Origin: Pseudomonadota bacterium
GTDB lineage: Bacteria > Pseudomonadota > Alphaproteobacteria > Rhizobiales > Xanthobacteraceae
Direction: 5' to 3'
NCBI GenBank assembly: GCA_023391175.1
Contig: JAEWBL010000165.1
Span: 1-7,015, forward strand
Length of the DNA: 7,015 nt
A model generated the notes under the pieces. That model was given only the letters and a program-made list of their open reading frames with translations. It was not told where the DNA came from and ran no database searches. This document shows positions 1-7,015 of the stretch, piece after piece. The translations under genes were made by a program, and so were the position numbers. Within the stretch, counting starts at the first letter, position 1, and the number at the start of each line of letters is the position of its first letter.

Positions 1-2
1 GC

Positions 3-845
3 TTCCGCGTCTTCTCCGATCTGGCGCCGCTGGGGGTGGATGGGTTCGAGCCTTTCACTGCCCTCGTCCATGCCGACGGCGGTACGCCGGACCTGCCCGA
101 GCGGCTCAAGGTCCTGGCTGGCCAGACCCTCACCGGCTATTTGTTCGGCGGCCTCTCCTCCGCGCGCAACCAGCCTTTGCTGTTTGCCGACGACGTGATG
201 CTCGGCGGCGTGTCCGGCGTCGCTTTCGGGCCGCAGGTGCCGGTGCTCTCCCGCGTCACGCAGGGCTGCCAGCCCATCGGCCCAAAGCGGGCCATCGACC
301 GCGCCGAAGGCAATTACCTCGTGACCCTCGATGGCACGCGGGCCCTGGACTGCGCGATGGAGGACCTCGGCCTGCCCGCCGACATTCCCGACGACCAGTT
401 GCGCCTCGAACTCGGCCAGACGCTGGCCGGGCTCGTCGCGCCGGGGGAGGATGCCAGCGCAGCGCCGGGCCGCTTCGGCACCGACACGCAGGTGCGCCAC
501 CTCGTGGGGGTCGGCCGCAAGGCCGGGGTGCTGGTGGTGGCGGAGCAATTGGAGGCCGGCGCCCGGCTCGCCTTCTGCAAGCGCAACGCGGACGCCGCGC
601 GCCACGATCTCCTGCGCATCATTGCGGAAGTGAAGGCGCAGGCCGATGCCGCCGGCGGCGCACGCGGGGCGCTGTATGTGAGCTGCTCCGGTCGCGGCGG
701 CCCGCATTTCGGCGCACCCAGCGCGGAGTTCAAGATGGTGCGCGAGGCGCTCGGCCCGGTCCCGCTCATCGGCTTCTTCGCCGGCGGCGAGATCGCCCGC
801 CATCACCTTTACGGCTACACCGGCGTGCTGACGCTGTTCACCTGA
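3..845 (+). CDS. FIST-domain protein (predicted small-ligand sensor), 5' end outside window
   Basis: This is the 3' part (280 codons) of a FIST-family protein; FIST domains are predicted, mainly from comparative genomics, to sense small ligands such as amino acids. The frame is open to the first bases of the window, so the true start lies upstream. A GTG at 36 is in frame, but residues encoded before it (FRVFSDLAPLG) continue the fold and it should not be taken as the start. The C-terminal half fits FIST_C: an LYVSCSGRGG segment, then LIGFFAGGEI and a closing LYGYTGVLTLF typical of the family's C-terminus. The N-terminal visible part (GGLSSARNQPLLF, GGVSGVAF) fits the end of FIST_N. No membrane segment or output domain is visible, so it is probably a soluble stand-alone protein. 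It is separated from the next gene by 432 bases with separate regulatory signals, so an operon link to the amine genes is unlikely. The family call is fairly sure; the ligand is unknown. Confidence 0.85.
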   Translation, partial: FRVFSDLAPLGVDGFEPFTALVHADGGTPDLPERLKVLAGQTLTGYLFGGLSSARNQPLLFADDVMLGGVSGVAFGPQVPVLSRVTQGCQPIGPKRAIDRAEGNYLVTLDGTRALDCAMEDLGLPADIPDDQLRLELGQTLAGLVAPGEDASAAPGRFGTDTQVRHLVGVGRKAGVLVVAEQLEAGARLAFCKRNADAARHDLLRIIAEVKAQADAAGGARGALYVSCSGRGGPHFGAPSAEFKMVREALGPVPLIGFFAGGEIARHHLYGYTGVLTLFT

Positions 846-1063
846 CGGGTCCGGGCAAACCCATCCAAATCCCAACACCGTAGAGCCGCCGTGCGGGTAC
901 CCCCTGCCGGGCGGATCGTTCGCGCGTCGACCCGTCGATCTCATCGGACCGGGCTTCAGCGACCGCAAGCGTGCGCGCCACCCCAGACGTGCCTAGTCTT
1001 CCTCTACGTCAGCCGGCCGGGCCCATAGCAGACCTGCCGGATTTTGCAGTGCCGCATGTCACG

Positions 1064-1083
1064 ATAGTGCCATTTGGCACTAT
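1064..1083. promoter_or_regulatory. Perfect 9+2+9 palindrome, candidate operator
   Basis: ATAGTGCCA, TT, TGGCACTAT form a perfect inverted repeat with 9-base arms. A further copy of the half-site core AGTGCC occurs upstream at 1048-1053, 18 bases before the AGTGCC inside the palindrome (1066-1071). CATGTC (1055-1060) and GACATG (1091-1096) form an outer inverted pair around it. This architecture is typical of a binding site for a dimeric regulator, and it sits next to a possible -35 element. Which regulator family binds is not evident, and no regulator gene is in the window. Confidence 0.6.
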
Positions 1084-1113
1084 TGCCGGAGACATGGCCC
1101 GGCGCGTTAGAGT
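1083..1113 (+). promoter_or_regulatory. Possible sigma70-type promoter for the dehydrogenase gene
   Basis: TTGCCG (1083-1088, 4 of 6 to TTGACA) is followed after 19 bases by TAGAGT (1108-1113, 4 of 6 to TATAAT). Transcription would start near 1120, just before the structured leader. Matches are weak and spacing is long. The call rests mostly on position between the palindrome and the leader fold. The overlap with the palindrome's last base would suit repression or activation by a dimer bound there. Confidence 0.3.
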
Positions 1114-1124
1114 TATCCCAATAA

Positions 1125-3485
<2,361 letters not shown>

Positions 3486-3505
3486 TTCCCCTCGTCCTGG
3501 TCAGA

Positions 3506-3545
3506 GCGGGCGGGGCGCGGCAGATCACGCGCCCCGCATGCCCGC
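3506..3545 (+). repeat. Strong GC-rich hairpin between the dehydrogenase and membrane Fe-S genes
   Basis: CGGGGCGCG (3511-3519) and CGCGCCCCG (3528-3536) form a perfect 9-pair stem with an 8-base loop. GCGGG (3506-3510) pairs with CCCGC (3541-3545), extending it by five pairs past a 4-base bulge (3537-3540). It begins about 20 bases after the stop codon. There is no T-tract after it, so a classical rho-independent terminator is not supported. An mRNA-stabilising 3' end, or a partial attenuator giving more dehydrogenase than membrane protein, fits better. Confidence 0.6.
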
Positions 3546-3611
3546 CGTCGTCGGGGTCCAACCCCTCGGCCGGCACGGGCATTCGCACGAGCACAGCCAA
3601 GAAAAAGATCA

Positions 3612-3616
3612 GAGGG
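3612..3616 (+). promoter_or_regulatory. Ribosome binding site of the membrane Fe-S protein gene
   Basis: GAGGG lies 10 bases before the ATG at 3627. The spacing is slightly long, but it is the only purine-rich match close to this start. It supports ATG 3627, which is followed directly by a plausible short N-terminus and the first membrane helix. Confidence 0.55.
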
Positions 3617-3626
3617 CGAGCAGCAC

Positions 3627-5789
3627 ATGATTCCGAGCGGCATCGATCCATCCAAGGTCACGCGCATCCTGTTCCAGGATTTTTCGCCCTGGATGCTCGC
3701 GATCTTCTATGTCTATGCCATCGGCTGCATGGCGGCGTTCGCCTGGGGCGTCTATGCCCAGGTTCACAAGTATCGCGCCGGACGCCGGGGCGCGCGCCTC
3801 GCCTGGAGCGACATCGGCCGCAGGCTCATCGACACGGCGAAGACCATCGCCTCCCATCGCACACTGCGCCGGCGCGACACTGCGGCCGGGCGGCTCCATG
3901 CCTTCATCTTCTATGGCTTCGCCCTGCTGTTCATCGGCACCGCCACCATCACCCTGCAGGAAGACATTCTCGGCCCGCTCATCGGCCTCGAATTCTGGCA
4001 CGGCCACTTTTACCTGCTGTTCAAGCTCACGATGACGCTCGCCGGCACCGGCTTCATCTGCGGCCTCCTTTACATGATGTGGCGGCGCGGCTGGCTGAAG
4101 CCGCCGAAGCTCGATTATGCCCGGCCCGACCGCACGCCGCAGGACGCCGACTTCTCCCGCGAGCGCTACCGCATCGAGGACTGGGCCTTCCTGTGGACCC
4201 TGCTTCTCATCGGCCTCACCGGCTTCCTGCTCTCCGGCGCCCGCATGGTGTGGCTCCAGAACGACCCCGCGGTGTGGGACACGCGCTGGTGGGCGCCGGT
4301 GGGTGCGTCCTTCGCCGCCGGCCTCAAGGCGCTGGGCTTCACCAGCACCGGCGCGGGGGCGCTGCGCATGGGGCTGTGGTGGCTGCACGGCGTGCTGGCG
4401 CTCACCTTCATCGCGCTCATTCCCTATACCAAGGCGAAGCACATCTTCACCGCCGGCGCTTCCTGGCTGCTGCGCAATCCCGAGGCGATCCGCCATCTGC
4501 CGCTGGGCGATCTCGACGCCGACCGCATCGGCTATCGTGAGCTGGGCGATGTCGCGAGCCGCTATCTCGTCCAGGCGGACGCGTGCACCAAGTGCGGCCG
4601 CTGCCACGAGGCCTGCCCGGCGCGCGCCGCCGGCTATCCGCTCTCCCCGCGCGACGTGGTTCTGACACTCCGCGAGCAGGCCAACACCCATCTCGGCGAG
4701 GTGCTGCCGAGGCCCCGCGCCGCCGGCTGCGCCACGCCCCTCATCGGCCTCGCCACCGGCGAATACCGGCCGGAGACCCTGTGGTCCTGCCGCCAGTGCG
4801 GTGCCTGCACGGAGATCTGCCCGGTGGGGGTGGAGCACGTCCCCCTCATCAACATGCTCCGCCGCACGCTGGTGGACGAAGGCGAGATGGATCCGGCCCT
4901 CCAGCGCACCCTCGGGGCGGTCAACAAGACCGGCAACTGCTTCAACGAAAGCCGCCGCAAGCGCCCCAACTGGACCAAGGACCTGCCGTTCAAGATCAAG
5001 GACGCGCGCAAGGAGCCCGTGGATGTGCTCTGGTTCGTGGGCGACTATGCGAGCTTCGACCCACGCAACCAGAAGGTCAGCCGCGCCTTTGCCCGCATTC
5101 TGCATTCCGCGGGCATCGACTTCGGCATCCTCTACGAGGGCGAGACCACGGCCGGAAACGACGTGCGGCGCGTGGGCGAGGAGGGACTGTTCCAGCAGCT
5201 CGCCGAAGGCAACATCTCGACGCTCGGCGATTGCAGCTTCAACCGCATCGTCACCACCGATCCGCATTCCTTCAACACGCTGAAGAACGAATATCCCGAC
5301 CTCGGCGGCACCTATGACGTGAGCCACGCCAGCGCCTTCCTGAAGGAGCTGATGGCGGACGGGCGCATCACCCCCGCCCGCAAGCTGGACTTCACCGTCA
5401 CCTATCACGACCCCTGCCACCTCGGCCGTCTCAACAAGGGCTATGACGCGCCCCGCGACGTGCTCGCAGCCACCGGCGTAAAGCTGGTGGAGATGGGCAA
5501 GAGCCGGGACAATTCCTTCTGCTGCGGCGGTGGCGGCGGGCGGGTGTGGGTGCCCGATCCGCCCGGCACCACCAAGGTGGGCGAGATCCGCGCGCGGGAA
5601 GCCGCCGAGATCCATGGCCTCGATGCTCTGGTGGTCAATTGCCCCAAGTGCATGACCATGCTCGAGGACGCGGTGAAGACCACCGGCAATGAGCGCAACT
5701 TCCGGGTGCTGGAGCTGACCGAACTGCTCGCCGAGGCGCTGGAGCCCGAGGAGCCCGCTGTCCTTCCCGCCCCCGCAGAGGTCGGCTGA
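3627..5789 (+). CDS. Membrane cytochrome b / Fe-S / CCG-domain oxidoreductase (DgcB/EMO-like, probable ETF:quinone link)
   Basis: This is a 720-residue fusion protein. Five hydrophobic helices lie at about 21-45, 91-110, 128-151, 186-205 and 249-268, in a NarI/HdrE-like arrangement. His254 and His272 are 18 apart, as are the two distal heme ligands of E. coli NarI (His187/His205), and His91 lies at the start of helix 2. Two cytoplasmic [4Fe-4S] motifs follow: Cys320/323/326/330-Pro and Cys388/391/394/398-Pro. The C-terminal HdrD-like part keeps one full CCG set: Cys597 (HDPCH), Cys632-Cys633 (CCGGGGG), Cys672 and Cys675 (NCPKC). The earlier repeat is degenerate, with DPHS at 545-548 where a Cys motif would be expected. 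Related proteins include DgcB of dimethylglycine breakdown and EMO, an ETF:(mena)quinone oxidoreductase. The location behind an ETF-dependent dehydrogenase suggests that it oxidises reduced ETF and feeds the quinone pool. Architecture is sure; partner and quinone are inferred. A lactate- or glycolate-type role is less likely, since no matching dehydrogenase is nearby. Confidence 0.88.
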   Translation: MIPSGIDPSKVTRILFQDFSPWMLAIFYVYAIGCMAAFAWGVYAQVHKYRAGRRGARLAWSDIGRRLIDTAKTIASHRTLRRRDTAAGRLHAFIFYGFALLFIGTATITLQEDILGPLIGLEFWHGHFYLLFKLTMTLAGTGFICGLLYMMWRRGWLKPPKLDYARPDRTPQDADFSRERYRIEDWAFLWTLLLIGLTGFLLSGARMVWLQNDPAVWDTRWWAPVGASFAAGLKALGFTSTGAGALRMGLWWLHGVLALTFIALIPYTKAKHIFTAGASWLLRNPEAIRHLPLGDLDADRIGYRELGDVASRYLVQADACTKCGRCHEACPARAAGYPLSPRDVVLTLREQANTHLGEVLPRPRAAGCATPLIGLATGEYRPETLWSCRQCGACTEICPVGVEHVPLINMLRRTLVDEGEMDPALQRTLGAVNKTGNCFNESRRKRPNWTKDLPFKIKDARKEPVDVLWFVGDYASFDPRNQKVSRAFARILHSAGIDFGILYEGETTAGNDVRRVGEEGLFQQLAEGNISTLGDCSFNRIVTTDPHSFNTLKNEYPDLGGTYDVSHASAFLKELMADGRITPARKLDFTVTYHDPCHLGRLNKGYDAPRDVLAATGVKLVEMGKSRDNSFCCGGGGGRVWVPDPPGTTKVGEIRAREAAEIHGLDALVVNCPKCMTMLEDAVKTTGNERNFRVLELTELLAEALEPEEPAVLPAPAEVG

Positions 5790-5792
5790 GCG

Positions 5793-7015
5793 ATGGGCGC
5801 GCCCGCCAATATGAGTGCGCTGACGGGTGCGCTGATCGCCCGGGGCGACGCCTATCTCGCGCTCCCGGCCTATGGGGCGGAGGGCGCGGAGTGGGCGCAG
5901 GCGGCGCTGGCGCGACTGCTCCTCTCCAATGCGCGGCTGAAGCTGGTGTTCGCCGCCCTGCCCTTCGCGCCGCCGGCCTTCCTCGCCCTCCTTGCCGGCG
6001 AGGACCGGCCCGCCATCCTCCAGCGCATCGTGCGCAACCCGGCCACATCCGGCGCGACGCTGCTGCGCCTCGCGCGGCAGATGGACGATTTGGCGACCCG
6101 CGCGGCCCTCGCCGCCCATGCCAACACGCCTTCAGTCGCGCTCATCGGCCTCGCCATGAATGCGGACGCCGCCGTGCGCGCCGCGCTGCTGCGCAATGCC
6201 GGAACGCCGGCCGTTGCCCTCCATGCCCTGCTGGACCATGCGGACGCCACGGAGCGCGCCGCCCTCGCCCGCCACCCGCAGGCGGACGCGGACCTGCTGC
6301 GCACCTTGCTCGCGGGCGGCGATGCCGTGGTGCGCGCCGAGGCGGTGGCCCATCCCCATTGCCCGCTCACGCAGGTGGCCGATGCCTGCGTCGATGCCGA
6401 TGCCGCCATCCGCCGCCGGGCGGCATCCAATCCCGTGCTGCCGCCGAGCCTGCGTCAGGCGCTGATGGGCGATCCCGATCCGGCCGTCCGCGCGCAGGCC
6501 CTGCGCGGTCATGCGGAAGGCCAGGAAGTCGCCTTGACCGATGACGGCGACGTCCGGGTGCGCCGCGCTCAGGCCCGCCATGTGGCGGTGCCGGAGGATC
6601 TGGCGGAGGCCCTCTCCCGTGACGGCGACGTCTGGGTGCGCGTCTGGCTCGCCCGCAATCCGGCGCTGCCGGCCGTCCTCATCCAACGGCTGGGCGGCGA
6701 TGCAGAGGCGCGGGTGCGCCATGCCGCCGGCCGCAATCCGGCCTGCCCGGCCGATGTGCTCGCAACCCTCGCCCGCGATGGCGACGAATGGGTGCGTGCC
6801 GCCGTCGCCTGCCGCCCCGACCTTCCGGCCGACGCCCTGCGCCCCCTCGAATGGGAGGAGGGGGTGGACGTGGCCTCCGCCGTCGCCCGGAACCCGCAGA
6901 CGCGGGAGCCTGTGCTCCGCCGCCTGGCACGGCATGGTCAGGCGGACGTGCGGCGCGCGGTGGCGCTCAATCCCGATGCCCCGGCAGCCGCCCTGCGCCT
7001 GCTACTGGACGATCC
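5793..7015 (+). CDS. Leucine-rich-repeat-variant (LRV)-type tandem repeat protein, 3' end outside window
   Basis: An open frame of 407 codons runs from ATG 5793 to the window edge without a stop. The start is 3 bases after the preceding TGA, with AGAGG at 5777-5781 inside the upstream gene, implying translational coupling. A second ATG at 5811 has no ribosome binding site. After an alanine- and leucine-rich N-terminal part (about 1-75) there are about thirteen repeats of 26 residues. They begin near residues 76, 102, 128, 154, 180, 206, 232, 256, 282, 308, 334, 360 and 386. The pattern is roughly VRxxhAxNPxxPxxhLxxLxxDxDxx, which fits the LRV family of paired short helices forming a curved solenoid. 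The N-terminal cysteine cluster of the Azotobacter LRV Fe-S protein is absent; only scattered cysteines are seen (190, 199, 318, 340). No signal peptide or membrane helix is evident, so it is probably cytoplasmic. Function is unknown; a protein-binding scaffold or maturation factor for the upstream redox proteins is conjecture. Confidence 0.85.
   Translation, partial: MGAPANMSALTGALIARGDAYLALPAYGAEGAEWAQAALARLLLSNARLKLVFAALPFAPPAFLALLAGEDRPAILQRIVRNPATSGATLLRLARQMDDLATRAALAAHANTPSVALIGLAMNADAAVRAALLRNAGTPAVALHALLDHADATERAALARHPQADADLLRTLLAGGDAVVRAEAVAHPHCPLTQVADACVDADAAIRRRAASNPVLPPSLRQALMGDPDPAVRAQALRGHAEGQEVALTDDGDVRVRRAQARHVAVPEDLAEALSRDGDVWVRVWLARNPALPAVLIQRLGGDAEARVRHAAGRNPACPADVLATLARDGDEWVRAAVACRPDLPADALRPLEWEEGVDVASAVARNPQTREPVLRRLARHGQADVRRAVALNPDAPAAALRLLLDD
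6018..7015 (+). repeat. Tandem repeat block with 78-base period inside the LRV gene
   Basis: The protein repeats keep a strict 26-residue step except one (residues 232-255) that is two residues short. At the DNA level most copies have diverged, but some are close. The segment at 6543-6563 and that at 6621-6641 are identical at 20 of 21 bases and exactly 78 bases apart. A looser third copy lies at 6777-6797, two periods on. This indicates internal duplication of repeat units. The block continues past the window end. Confidence 0.8.

Noticed and set aside
36..38. GTG as start of the FIST gene
   Set aside because: The frame is open to the window edge and the residues before the GTG continue naturally, so the real start lies upstream.
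895..902. GGGTACCC palindrome downstream of the FIST gene as a terminator or operator
   Set aside because: It is only 8 bases with no loop, no T-tract and no repeated half-sites nearby; such short palindromes are common in GC-rich DNA.
1075..1087. Sigma54-like TGGCAC followed by TTGCC
   Set aside because: GG (1076-1077) and GC (1085-1086) are 9 apart start to start instead of the required 12, and the TGGCAC is part of the palindrome.
3609..6119. 836-codon open frame on the minus strand
   Set aside because: It runs antisense to genes with clear conserved motifs (two [4Fe-4S] motifs, CCG, LRV repeats). Its product is low-complexity Ala/Gly/Glu/Arg-rich with no recognisable domain, as expected for a GC-rich shadow frame.
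6018..7015. 78-base periodic block as a CRISPR array or non-coding satellite
   Set aside because: The period is in frame and conserved at protein level (26-residue units) with diverged bases and no spacer/repeat alternation, so it is a coding repeat.

Overview
This GC-rich window has long uninterrupted reading frames and the codon style of a high-GC Alphaproteobacterium. A methylotrophic member of the Hyphomicrobiales, such as a Xanthobacter/Ancylobacter/Hyphomicrobium-like organism, would fit, but the genus is inference. All four genes lie on the plus strand.

Layout: (1) At 3-845 is the 3' end of a FIST-domain (predicted small-ligand sensor) gene whose start lies outside the window. (2) At 846-1277 is a 432-base gene-free stretch. 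Its first half is unremarkable. Its second half, markedly more AT-rich than the genes, holds a perfect 9+9 palindrome (1064-1083), a weak promoter-like pair, a nested set of inverted repeats that could fold as a leader RNA (1129-1239), and a possible hairpin masking the ribosome binding site (1251-1272). (3) At 1278-3485 is a trimethylamine dehydrogenase. It keeps the 6-S-cysteinyl-FMN cysteine, the four [4Fe-4S] cysteines, the aromatic bowl residues and the Tyr used for ETF docking. (4) At 3486-3626 is a gap carrying a strong GC-rich hairpin with no T-tract. (5) At 3627-5789 is a 720-residue membrane protein: a five-helix NarI/HdrE-like cytochrome b domain, two [4Fe-4S] motifs and a C-terminal CCG (heterodisulfide-reductase-type) region. 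It resembles the DgcB/EMO group proposed to pass electrons from ETF to quinone. (6) From 5793 past the window end runs a tandem-repeat protein of leucine-rich-repeat-variant (LRV) type, with 26-residue repeats, starting 3 bases after the previous stop.

Working model (inference): trimethylamine is oxidatively demethylated to dimethylamine and formaldehyde in the cytoplasm. Electrons go FMN -> [4Fe-4S] -> ETF (not encoded here) -> the 720-residue membrane Fe-S/heme protein -> quinone pool. The LRV protein is probably co-translated with the membrane protein and has no assigned role; assembly, scaffolding or regulation of the electron-transfer complex are options. The least explained parts are the structured leader ahead of the dehydrogenase and the repeat protein tied to the redox operon.
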